Assembly: GCA_902493585.1 (NCBI GenBank)
Contig: CABUPZ010000089.1
Location: 1-9,606 of the forward strand
Reading direction: 5' to 3'
DNA from: an uncultured Fusicatenibacter sp.
GTDB taxonomy: Bacteria; Bacillota; Clostridia; Lachnospirales; Lachnospiraceae
DNA: 9,606 nt
Below are positions 1 to 6,179 of this stretch, in pieces. Position numbers and translations under genes: made by a program. Within the stretch, counting starts at the first letter, position 1. Every line of letters begins with the position of its first letter. Under the pieces are notes generated by a model, which saw only the letters and a list, made by a program, of their open reading frames with translations, did no database searches and was not told the DNA's origin.

Positions 1-660
1 TGCAGCAGTACAGGCGCGATCCCGGAGCAGCCGAAAGGTGTGAAGATCAAAGAGGTGGAGGAGTTCCGCGCCGACGAGGTGGAAGGATGCTACAGTCAGT
101 CCAAGGCATTGGCGACCCAGGCGGTTCTGGATGCGGTTCACAGGGACGGACTGAATGCCTGCGTGGTTCATCCCAGCGGAATCCTCGGACCGGAAGATTT
201 TGCCGTAGGCGAGACGACCGGAACGGTGGTACAGATCATCAACGGTGAAATGCCCATGGGAATCGACGGCTCCTTCAATCTGTGCGATGTCCGTGACCTG
301 GCAAGAGGAACCATCCTTGCGGCAGACCGGGGAAAAGCAGGAAACTGCTATATTCTTGGAAATGAGGAAGTTTCTTTCCGTGATTTCTCCAAAATGCTGG
401 TGAAAGAAGCCGGATGTAAGAAAATCCGTTTCTTTCTTCCGCTGAAAGCAGCGAATTTCCTGGCTGCCAGGATGGAGAAAAAAGCGAAAAAGAGCGGGGA
501 AAAGCCGTTGATGACAACGTTCTCTGTTTATAACCTTTCAAGAAACAATACGTTTGATTCTTCAAAGGCGAAACGAGAACTTGGCTATTCCACCCGCCCT
601 TATGAGGAGACGATCCACGATGAGGTAATGTGGCTGAAACAGGCAGGGATCATTGCCTGA
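1..660 (+). CDS. NAD-dependent epimerase/dehydratase family protein (extended SDR), 5' truncated
   Basis: This is the C-terminal 219 residues of a protein whose start lies before the window; the frame is open from base 1 to the TGA at 658-660. It opens with a SSTGAIP segment, the strand carrying the catalytic Ser in extended short-chain dehydrogenases, followed by YSQSK (visible residues 31-35), the Tyr-x3-Lys catalytic pair. HPSGILGP and NLCDVRDLARG further on are typical of the dihydroflavonol-reductase-like epimerase branch, and the C-terminal helix region (KAKRELGYSTRPYEETI) closes the substrate domain. The Rossmann NAD(P)-binding N-terminus is missing, so cofactor preference cannot be judged. 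Such enzymes oxidise or reduce hydroxyl/keto groups on sugars or small molecules in the cytoplasm; the substrate cannot be named. The gene converges on the ABC exporter operon with a 6-bp gap. Family is confident, exact role unknown. Confidence 0.88.
   Translation, partial: CSSTGAIPEQPKGVKIKEVEEFRADEVEGCYSQSKALATQAVLDAVHRDGLNACVVHPSGILGPEDFAVGETTGTVVQIINGEMPMGIDGSFNLCDVRDLARGTILAADRGKAGNCYILGNEEVSFRDFSKMLVKEAGCKKIRFFLPLKAANFLAARMEKKAKKSGEKPLMTTFSVYNLSRNNTFDSSKAKRELGYSTRPYEETIHDEVMWLKQAGIIA
640..659. terminator. Weak hairpin over the convergent gene ends
   Basis: CAGGCA (640-645) can pair with TGCCTG (654-659) around an 8-base loop, overlapping the stop of the upstream dehydrogenase gene. On the minus strand it lies just beyond the exporter stop at 667 and is followed by TTTC; on the plus strand no T-run follows. 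It is the only candidate terminator between the two converging genes and would be a poor one. Confidence 0.25.
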
Positions 661-666
661 GGTGTG

Positions 667-2538
667 TTACTGGAACTGAGAGTAATACAGTTTGGAGTAC
701 AGACCGCCCTGTTTCAGCAGGGTATCGTGATTTCCCTGTTCGACAATGTCTCCGTTCTGGACAACGAGGATATGGTCCGCGTTCCGGATCGTGGACAGCC
801 GGTGAGCGATCACAAAACAGGTTTTGCCTTTCATCAGTTCCCGCATGGCAAGCTGAATTTTTTCTTCCGTCTGCGTATCCACATTGGAAGTCGCTTCGTC
901 CAGGATCAGCATTTTGGAATCCAGCAGCATCGCACGGGCGATGGTCAGCATCTGTTTCTGGCCTTTGGAAAGGCCGGAGCCGTCCCCGGTCAGGACCGTC
1001 TGATATCCTTCCGGCATCTGCATGATCGCTTCGTGGATATGAGCCGTTTTGCATGCGCGCACCACATCTTCCATGGTGGCGTCTTCTTTTCCGTAGGAGA
1101 TATTCTCATAAATGGTGCCGGTAAACAGCCAGGTATCCTGGAGCACCATCGTGTAAGCACGGCGAAGACTTCTTCTGGTCACCTGGGAAATCTCTTTTCC
1201 GTCTACGGTGATGGAACCGGACTGTGGATCGTAAAAGCGCATCAGAAGGTTGATGAGCGTCGTCTTGCCGGCTCCCGTAGGTCCGACGATTGCTGTCAGG
1301 CTTCCCGGTTCTGCGTGAAAACTCAGGTCATGGAGAATGGTCTGGCCCGGCAGATAGCCGAAGGAGATATGCTCCATCCGTACAGCCCCTCTTACGTCGG
1401 TGAGTTCGATCGCATTCGGTGCATCCGCCGGTTCCGGCGCTTCGTCAATCAGGCGGAAGACACGCTCTGCTGCCGCCGTGGCGGACTGAAGTTCGCTGAG
1501 AATGTTCGCGGCTTCGTTGATGGGGCCGGAGAATTTTCTTGAATACAGGACAAAGGACGACAGATCTCCCAGAGAAATGCTCTGGAACAGATACAGCACA
1601 GCGCCCAGAACGCTGATCAGAGACAGGGAAAGGTTATTGATAAAGTTGACGGACGGCCCTGTCATGCTTCCGTAATAGTCCGCGTTGTAGTAGGCGTCCA
1701 CGGCTTCCGTGTTTTTCTGGTCAAACCGTGAGATCATCGTCTCTTCCTGATGATATGCCTTAATGGTTTTCTGGCCGCTGATGATTTCTTCGGAATATCC
1801 GTTCAGTTCTCCCAGCTTGGCAGAACGTTTCCGGAACAGAGGACGGACTTTCCTTGTCATGTATCGGGTCAGAAAAATGGAGGCCGGGATCGTGATGACA
1901 AAGACGGATACCAGTGCCGGCGCAATCATAAGCATCATGACCAGAGAGCCGATGACGGTGATCACGCTGGTACAGATCTGCAGCAGGTCATTGGAAAGGG
2001 AGGCATTTACCGTATCAATATCGTAGGAGATCCGGCTGATGATGTCTCCGGTCTGGGTACGGTCAAAATAGCCCACCGGCAGTTCCATCAGCGTATCGAA
2101 AACATCTTTGCGCATCTGATAGATGACGCGCTGGCTGAAACGGATGGTGATGCGGGTCAGGATATAGGTCAGCAGAGAAGAGAGGGCATAAAATCCGATC
2201 ATCAGTGCCGCGTAGAAAAACACCAGGGGAAAATCCACGTCGTTGGGTCCGTGGATCGCATCAATGGCATAGCCGGAGAGCATCGGTCCCACCAGGCCGA
2301 GCAGGTTGCTGACGATCGTCAGGAACAAAGCGAGAAACAGCAGCCATTTGTACTGATACAGGTAACTCCACAGACGGAGCAGTACGTAACGTCTGTCTCT
2401 CGGCTTTTCTTTCCGGTATTTTTCATCTTCTTCTGATTCCGGGGTTTTTCCAAAGAAGGAAAAAGTGTTCTTACCGGAAGTTTTCTTTTTTTCTGTTCTT
2501 TCTTCTGGATGTTTTCCAGTATCATTCGTATGCTTCAT
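667..2538 (-). CDS. ABC exporter half-transporter, catalytic subunit of a heterodimer
   Basis: A 623-residue fused membrane and ATPase subunit of a multidrug or lipid type exporter in the cytoplasmic membrane. Numbering from the ATG at 2538, a charged Lys/Glu-rich tail (about 1-50) is followed by six membrane helices (about 57-335) and the nucleotide-binding domain: Walker A GPTGAGKTT (419-427), Q-loop Gln467, signature LSKGQ (523-527) in place of LSGGQ, Walker B LILD with catalytic Glu548, and switch His579. Intact Glu and His with a changed signature mark it as the catalytic partner in asymmetric exporters such as TM287/288 or BmrCD, paired with the upstream gene. The ATG is chosen because GGAGGTG sits 6 bases before it; a GTG at 2547 lies inside that ribosome binding site. 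The start overlaps the end of the upstream gene by 17 bp, which suggests translational coupling. The substrate cannot be told. Confidence 0.93.
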   Translation of the reverse strand: MKHTNDTGKHPEERTEKKKTSGKNTFSFFGKTPESEEDEKYRKEKPRDRRYVLLRLWSYLYQYKWLLFLALFLTIVSNLLGLVGPMLSGYAIDAIHGPNDVDFPLVFFYAALMIGFYALSSLLTYILTRITIRFSQRVIYQMRKDVFDTLMELPVGYFDRTQTGDIISRISYDIDTVNASLSNDLLQICTSVITVIGSLVMMLMIAPALVSVFVITIPASIFLTRYMTRKVRPLFRKRSAKLGELNGYSEEIISGQKTIKAYHQEETMISRFDQKNTEAVDAYYNADYYGSMTGPSVNFINNLSLSLISVLGAVLYLFQSISLGDLSSFVLYSRKFSGPINEAANILSELQSATAAAERVFRLIDEAPEPADAPNAIELTDVRGAVRMEHISFGYLPGQTILHDLSFHAEPGSLTAIVGPTGAGKTTLINLLMRFYDPQSGSITVDGKEISQVTRRSLRRAYTMVLQDTWLFTGTIYENISYGKEDATMEDVVRACKTAHIHEAIMQMPEGYQTVLTGDGSGLSKGQKQMLTIARAMLLDSKMLILDEATSNVDTQTEEKIQLAMRELMKGKTCFVIAHRLSTIRNADHILVVQNGDIVEQGNHDTLLKQGGLYSKLYYSQFQ

Positions 2539-4249
2539 CTGTTTCACCTCCCATCTGAGAAAGACTGATCTGGCGGTATGGTTCGCAGGAGGCCATCAAT
2601 TCCTCGTGGGTGCCATAACCAATCTCTCTGCCGTTTTCCAGCATCAGGATATGATCCGCGTGGCGGATCGAACTTGCCCGCTGGGCAACAATGATGGTTG
2701 TTGTTTCACGGAAATTTTTGGACAGAGCCCGACGAAGCCGCGCGTCGGTCTGATAATCCAGTGCGCTGGAGGAGTCATCCAGGATCAGGATTTCCGGATG
2801 CGCTGCCAGCGCCCGTGAGATCAGCACGCGCTGTTTCTGGCCGCCGCTCAGGTTGGAGCCGCGGATTGCCAGACGGTAACCGAGGCCGTCCTCCAGTTCT
2901 TCGATGAATGGCCGTGCCTGCGCGCAATCGACGGCTTTCTCAATGTCTTCCTGGGTGATATCCCTTCCAAAACGGATGTTTTCTTCCAAGGTATCTGCAA
3001 ACAACACGTCGTTCTGAAAGACGATTCCGAATTTCTTATGGAGTTCGCTGAAAGGAATTCCACGGACATCGTCCCCGTCGATCCGGATGGTTCCCTTGTC
3101 TGCGTCGTAAAAACGGATCAGCAGGTTGATGATCGTGCTTTTTCCACAGCCCGTGGCGCCGATGATTCCAAGGGTTTCTCCTTTTTTCAGAGCAAAGGAA
3201 ATATCGGAGATCACCTGGGAACGTCCCAGATGATAGGCGAAAGATACGTGGTCGAACAGGACATGATATTCCGTATCCTGATGATCCCTGCTTTCCGGCA
3301 GCAGGTCCTCCGGAGCGTCCAGCACCTGACTGATTCGTTTTGCGGAGGCGGAACCTTTGGAAAACAGCATAAACATCCGGTTGATGGAAAGCATGGCGTT
3401 CAGGATGATCGTAAAGTAGGTGAGAAAAGCCAGGATGGTCCCCGTCTGTGTCTGGCCTACAGCCACCCGGAAAGCTCCCGCCACAACCACCAGCGTAAGT
3501 CCTGTGTTCAGGAAAAGATTCATCAGAGGATTGCTGGCGGCCATTGTAACCGAAGCTTTTGTCTCTTTCTCCACGATGTTCCGGTTTGCAGTTTTAAAAC
3601 GCTCTTTTTCGTATTCTGTCTTGGAGAGAGCCTTGATGACACGGATTCCGGAGGCATTCTCCCGTACGACACGGACCATCCGGTCAACTGTCTGCTGCAG
3701 CTGTGTGTACAGGGGAATTCCTTTTCTGGAAATATAGAATACGGTAACCGCTACAAAAGGCAGGACAGCCAGAAGAACCAGCGTCAGCACCGGTTCCATG
3801 AACATGGTCATGGTGATCCCGCCAAGGAGCAGGATCGGCGCGCGGATCCCCAGCCGCTGCATCATACCGATCATCTGGTGAATGTTGTAGGTATCCGAAG
3901 TAAGGCGGGATTCCAGGGAAGCGATGGTGAAAGTGTCCGTCTGACGGCAGGACAGATAGGAGATCCGGCGGAACAGATCGTGCCGGAGACTTTCGGTTGT
4001 ATCCCTTGCCACCCGGGAAGCCATCCGGTTGGCAATGACGTTTCCCGCCCAAGCGATCACCGAACAGATCAGCATCAGCAGACCGTAAAGCAGGATTTCC
4101 GTCATGTCTTTTTTGGGAACGATCACATCGATCATATAGGAAAGGATCCATGGGAGAAACAGATCCATGATCGTTCCGGTGAATTTAATCGTGACACCGA
4201 GGATCATCCGCGGAACATGCGGACGCAGATAGAGAAATACCTTTTTCAA
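2522..4249 (-). CDS. ABC exporter half-transporter, degenerate-site subunit of a heterodimer
   Basis: A 575-residue membrane and ATPase subunit, first gene of the exporter operon. Six membrane helices lie in residues about 12-300. The ATPase domain has Walker A GATGCGKST (364-372), Q-loop Gln412, a canonical LSGGQ signature (467-471), then LILDD, where Asp492 replaces the catalytic Glu, and VAQR, where Gln523 replaces the switch His. Those two changes are the hallmark of the non-hydrolysing half in heterodimeric exporters (TM287, BmrC and LmrC types). Its intact signature would complete the active site of the partner encoded at 667-2538. The start is TTG at 4247-4249: a GGGGTGG ribosome binding site lies about 8 bases upstream and the product begins MKKVFLYLRP, normal for the family. 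No MarR-type regulator gene, a frequent companion of such pairs, is in the window. Substrate unknown. Confidence 0.93.
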   Translation of the reverse strand: MKKVFLYLRPHVPRMILGVTIKFTGTIMDLFLPWILSYMIDVIVPKKDMTEILLYGLLMLICSVIAWAGNVIANRMASRVARDTTESLRHDLFRRISYLSCRQTDTFTIASLESRLTSDTYNIHQMIGMMQRLGIRAPILLLGGITMTMFMEPVLTLVLLAVLPFVAVTVFYISRKGIPLYTQLQQTVDRMVRVVRENASGIRVIKALSKTEYEKERFKTANRNIVEKETKASVTMAASNPLMNLFLNTGLTLVVVAGAFRVAVGQTQTGTILAFLTYFTIILNAMLSINRMFMLFSKGSASAKRISQVLDAPEDLLPESRDHQDTEYHVLFDHVSFAYHLGRSQVISDISFALKKGETLGIIGATGCGKSTIINLLIRFYDADKGTIRIDGDDVRGIPFSELHKKFGIVFQNDVLFADTLEENIRFGRDITQEDIEKAVDCAQARPFIEELEDGLGYRLAIRGSNLSGGQKQRVLISRALAAHPEILILDDSSSALDYQTDARLRRALSKNFRETTTIIVAQRASSIRHADHILMLENGREIGYGTHEELMASCEPYRQISLSQMGGETDEAYE

Positions 4250-4276
4250 GCTGAAACCACCCCTTCACAGATAATA

Positions 4277-4303
4277 TTGCATTTACAATTATTGCATGTG
4301 CAA
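4277..4303. promoter_or_regulatory. Two operator-like dyads, TTGCA-N2-TRCAA
   Basis: TTGCATGTGCAA (4292-4303) has perfect TTGCA/TGCAA arms around 2 bp. TTGCATTTACAA (4277-4288) is the same pattern with one arm change. The centres are 15 bp apart. They lie just downstream of the predicted exporter start point and inside the possible plus-strand promoter at 4282-4310. Short A/T-flanked TTGCA-type dyads resemble operators of MarR-family repressors, which often control such exporters; the regulator itself is not in the window, so its identity is inference. Confidence 0.45.
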
Positions 4304-4310
4304 CTATATA
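4282..4310 (+). promoter_or_regulatory. Possible divergent plus-strand promoter
   Basis: TTTACA (4282-4287), a 17-bp spacer and TATATA (4305-4310) match the sigma-A consensus at 5 of 6 and 4 of 6 positions. The second operator-like dyad falls within the spacer. It would start transcription near 4317, upstream of the seven-codon ORF at 4342 and of the tyrS leader. This AT-rich stretch could give a chance match. Confidence 0.3.
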
Positions 4311-4313
4311 AAA

Positions 4314-4342
4314 AGAATACTATTCTGCGGAGGAAAAGTCAA
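4314..4342 (-). promoter_or_regulatory. Probable promoter of the ABC exporter operon
   Basis: Read on the minus strand, TTGACT (4342-4337) is followed after 17 bp by TATTCT (4319-4314). These match the sigma-A consensus at 5 of 6 and 4 of 6 positions. Transcription would start near 4307, giving a leader of about 58 bases before the TTG start. The two dyads at 4277-4303 would lie just downstream of the start point, a suitable place for a repressor. Confidence 0.5.
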
Positions 4343-4365
4343 TGTTTCTGTGGTGGATTTTGTAA
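4342..4365 (+). CDS. Possible seven-codon mini-ORF (MFLWWIL)
   Basis: An ATG at 4342 is preceded by GGAGG (4329-4333) with 8 bases between, an ideal ribosome binding site, and runs for seven codons including two consecutive Trp codons to a TAA at 4363-4365. It sits in the gap between the divergent exporter operon and the tyrS T-box promoter, downstream of a possible promoter. It may be a leader peptide, the stub of a lost gene, or chance. No downstream attenuator that would respond to it is obvious; the T-box has its own promoter at 4403. Confidence 0.2.
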   Translation: MFLWWIL

Positions 4366-4402
4366 GATAATCTTGGTATGCAAAAATGCTCACAATAAAT
4401 CT

Positions 4403-4430
4403 TGACAAACCGCCTGCCGCTGGTTATACT
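4403..4430 (+). promoter_or_regulatory. Promoter of the tyrS T-box transcript
   Basis: A perfect TTGACA -35 (4403-4408) is followed after 16 bp by TATACT (4425-4430), 5 of 6 matches to the -10 consensus. Transcription would begin near 4437, exactly where the structured T-box leader starts, which supports the assignment. Confidence 0.75.
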
Positions 4431-4436
4431 GAACAA

Positions 4437-4726
4437 AAAGGCGATGACGGGACCAAGTAAACAGCAGGGATGAAAACAGAAAGCTACCGGTTGATGAGAG
4501 GCGCATGATGAAATGCTGTTGAATCCCTCCCCAAGCTGCGCACCGAACACGGAAGGAACAGACAGACCGTAAGTAGGCTGCGACGTAAGAGACGAACGTT
4601 ACAGCGTCAGGGTATTCGAAATCTGGATACCGACTGAGGCAACTGTCGTGAGGCAGTTGTGAAGTAAGGTGGTAACACGGGAGAAGATATGCTCTCGTCC
4701 TTTCAGAAAAGGGCGGGAGTTTTTTT
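4437..4726 (+). promoter_or_regulatory. T-box leader of tyrS (tRNA-sensing riboswitch)
   Basis: About 290 bases of leader carry T-box landmarks in order. The 5' side of stem I contains GATGACGGGACC and AAGTA (4455-4459); AACAGCA (4460-4466) pairs with TGCTGTT (4514-4520). The apical region contains AGAAAG and GGTTGATG (4489-4496), and the 3' side of the specifier loop contains GAA (4521-4523). The linker AAGTAGG (4571-4577 region) and hairpins follow. The antiterminator has AAGG (4666-4669) paired with CCTT (4699-4702), a seven-base bulge TGGTAAC (4670-4676), and ACGGGAG (4677-4683) paired with CTCTCGT (4692-4698). TGGT can pair with the ACCA end of uncharged tRNA. Binding favours readthrough into tyrS; charged tRNA leaves the terminator to form. 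The usual bulge reads TGGNACC. A Tyr UAC/UAU specifier is not evident where expected. Confidence 0.9.
4692..4726 (+). terminator. T-box intrinsic terminator ahead of tyrS
   Basis: CTCTCGTCCTTT (4692-4703) pairs along its whole length, with two G-U pairs, to AAAGGGCGGGAG (4708-4719) around the loop CAGA. Seven T residues follow (4720-4726). Its 5' arm is the same segment that pairs in the T-box antiterminator, so the two structures exclude each other. Confidence 0.9.
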
Positions 4727-4799
4727 ATTACAAATTACAAAAATTCATGAAGAGTCAGAAACACTCGCCCGCAGAAATAGAGAAAAGGAGAGAAAGAAA

Positions 4800-6026
4800 A
4801 TGAAAATCTACGACGAACTGGTTGCCCGCGGCCTGATTGCCCAGGTGACAGACGAAAAAGAGATCCGGGAACTGATTGACAATGGAAAGGCAACCTTCTA
4901 CATCGGGTTTGACCCGACCGCAGATTCCCTTCATGTGGGACATTTCATGGCACTGTGCCTGATGAAACGTCTGCAGGAGGCAGGAAACAAGCCGATCGCC
5001 CTGATCGGAGGCGGTACAGGTATGGTCGGAGATCCGTCCGGACGTACCGATATGCGTCAGATGATGACGCCGGAAACGATCCAGCACAACTGTGACTGCT
5101 TCAAAAAGCAGATGAGCCGTTTCATCGACTTTTCTGACGGAAAAGCCCTGATGGTCAACAACGCAGACTGGCTGATGAACCTGAATTACATTGATTTTCT
5201 TCGTGAGATCGGCCCGCATTTCTCTGTCAACCGTATGCTGACGGCTGAGTGCTACAAACAGAGAATGGAAAAGGGACTGAGCTTCCTGGAATTCAACTAC
5301 ATGCTGATGCAGAGCTACGATTTCTTTGAGCTGTTCCAGAGATACGGCTGCAACATGCAGTTCGGCGGCGATGACCAGTGGAGCAATATGCTGGGCGGTA
5401 CCGAGCTGATCCGCCGTAAACTGGGCAAAGATGCTTACGCGATGACCATCACCCTGCTGCTGAATTCCGAGGGCAAGAAGATGGGCAAGACCCAGTCCGG
5501 AGCCGTATGGCTGGATCCGAACAAAACTTCTCCGTTTGACTTCTACCAGTACTGGAGAAACGTTGCGGATGCGGATGTTCTGAAATGTCTGCGTATGCTG
5601 ACCTTCCTGCCGCTGGAGCAGATCGATGAGATGGACAAATGGGAAGGCAGCCAGCTGAACCGCGCGAAAGAGATCCTGGCATACGAACTGACAGCTCTCG
5701 TACATGGAGAAGAGGAAGCGAAAAAGGCAGAGTCCGGAGCAAAGGCAATGTTTGCCGGCGGCGGTGATTCTGAAAATATGCCGACCACCGAGCTGAAGGA
5801 TGAGGATTTCACTGAGGACGGCATTGACCTGATCAGCCTCCTTCAGAAAGCAGAACTGGTGGGAACACGGAACGAAGGACGCCGTGCCATCGAGCAGGGC
5901 GGCGTGACCCTGGACGGCGAAAAAATCACCGATGTGAAACACATCGTGAAGAAGGAAAACATCCTTCCGGAAGGTTCCATCCTGCGCCGTGGAAAAAAGA
6001 AATTTAAAAAGATTTGCGTCGGATAA
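4800..6026 (+). CDS. tyrS: Tyrosyl-tRNA synthetase (TyrRS)
   Basis: A 408-residue class I aminoacyl-tRNA synthetase that attaches tyrosine to tRNA-Tyr in the cytoplasm. Visible features are the tyrosine pocket Tyr34 in FYIGFDPTADSLHVGH, with HVGH (45-48) as the HIGH motif; YMLMQSYD (167-174), which supplies the pocket Tyr, Gln and Asp; FGGDDQWSN (188-196); KMGKT (227-231) as the KMSKS loop; and an S4-like RNA-binding domain at about 345-405. Length and domain order are normal for the bacterial enzyme. The start is ATG at 4800, with AGGAG 9 bases upstream and the family N-terminus MKIYDEL. An upstream in-frame ATG at 4689 lies inside the T-box antiterminator and is not used. Expression is controlled by the T-box leader at 4437-4726. 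alaS follows 153 bp downstream on the same strand and may be partly co-transcribed. Confidence 0.98.
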   Translation: MKIYDELVARGLIAQVTDEKEIRELIDNGKATFYIGFDPTADSLHVGHFMALCLMKRLQEAGNKPIALIGGGTGMVGDPSGRTDMRQMMTPETIQHNCDCFKKQMSRFIDFSDGKALMVNNADWLMNLNYIDFLREIGPHFSVNRMLTAECYKQRMEKGLSFLEFNYMLMQSYDFFELFQRYGCNMQFGGDDQWSNMLGGTELIRRKLGKDAYAMTITLLLNSEGKKMGKTQSGAVWLDPNKTSPFDFYQYWRNVADADVLKCLRMLTFLPLEQIDEMDKWEGSQLNRAKEILAYELTALVHGEEEAKKAESGAKAMFAGGGDSENMPTTELKDEDFTEDGIDLISLLQKAELVGTRNEGRRAIEQGGVTLDGEKITDVKHIVKKENILPEGSILRRGKKKFKKICVG

Positions 6027-6042
6027 TTTCTTGTGGTATATT
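6014..6042 (+). promoter_or_regulatory. Possible alaS promoter with extended -10
   Basis: TATATT (6037-6042) is preceded by TGG, giving an extended -10 element, with a weak TTGCGT (3 of 6 matches) 17 bp upstream inside the end of tyrS. A start near 6048 would leave a leader of about 130 bases before alaS. Without this promoter, alaS would depend on readthrough from tyrS. Confidence 0.35.
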
Positions 6043-6054
6043 AAAACCAATGCA

Positions 6055-6074
6055 GCGTCCGGAAAGCCGGGCGT
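6055..6074 (+). repeat. GC-rich hairpin in the tyrS-alaS gap
   Basis: GCGTCCGG (6055-6062) pairs with CCGGGCGT (6067-6074), two of eight pairs being G-U, around the loop AAAG. Only a short, interrupted T stretch (CTGTTTCGG) follows, so it would be a weak terminator for tyrS or part of the alaS leader. Confidence 0.4.
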
Positions 6075-6121
6075 CTGTTTCGGAATCCGCAAGAAGGAAG
6101 CTGAAGCAGAAAAAGTTTTGC

Positions 6122-6153
6122 AGAGAGTCAAAGGCATATGCTTTTGGCTCTTT
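6122..6153. repeat. 14-bp-stem hairpin ahead of alaS
   Basis: The arms AGAGAGTCAAAGGC (6122-6135) and GCTTTTGGCTCTTT (6140-6153) pair along their full length, with three G-U pairs, around the loop ATAT. It ends 12 bases before the AGGAGG ribosome binding site of alaS. No separate T-run follows on the plus strand, so it is not a classical terminator. It could be a processing or stabilising structure, an attenuator, or a copy of an intergenic palindromic element; no second copy is seen in the window. Confidence 0.6.
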
Positions 6154-6179
6154 CGCAGGTCATATAGGAGGAAAAAACG

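Noticed and set aside
664..1542. 292-codon open frame on the plus strand opposite the ATPase domain of the exporter
   Set aside because: Shadow of the opposite coding strand; no motifs and no ribosome binding site that distinguishes it.
3038..4405. 455-codon open frame on the plus strand opposite the exporter gene
   Set aside because: It is rich in His, Gln and Arg without recognisable domains and runs antisense to a clear ABC transporter, across its promoter.
4689..4799. 37-residue N-terminal extension of TyrRS from an upstream ATG
   Set aside because: The ATG lies in the T-box antiterminator/terminator, no ribosome binding site precedes it, and TyrRS proteins begin at MKIYDEL.
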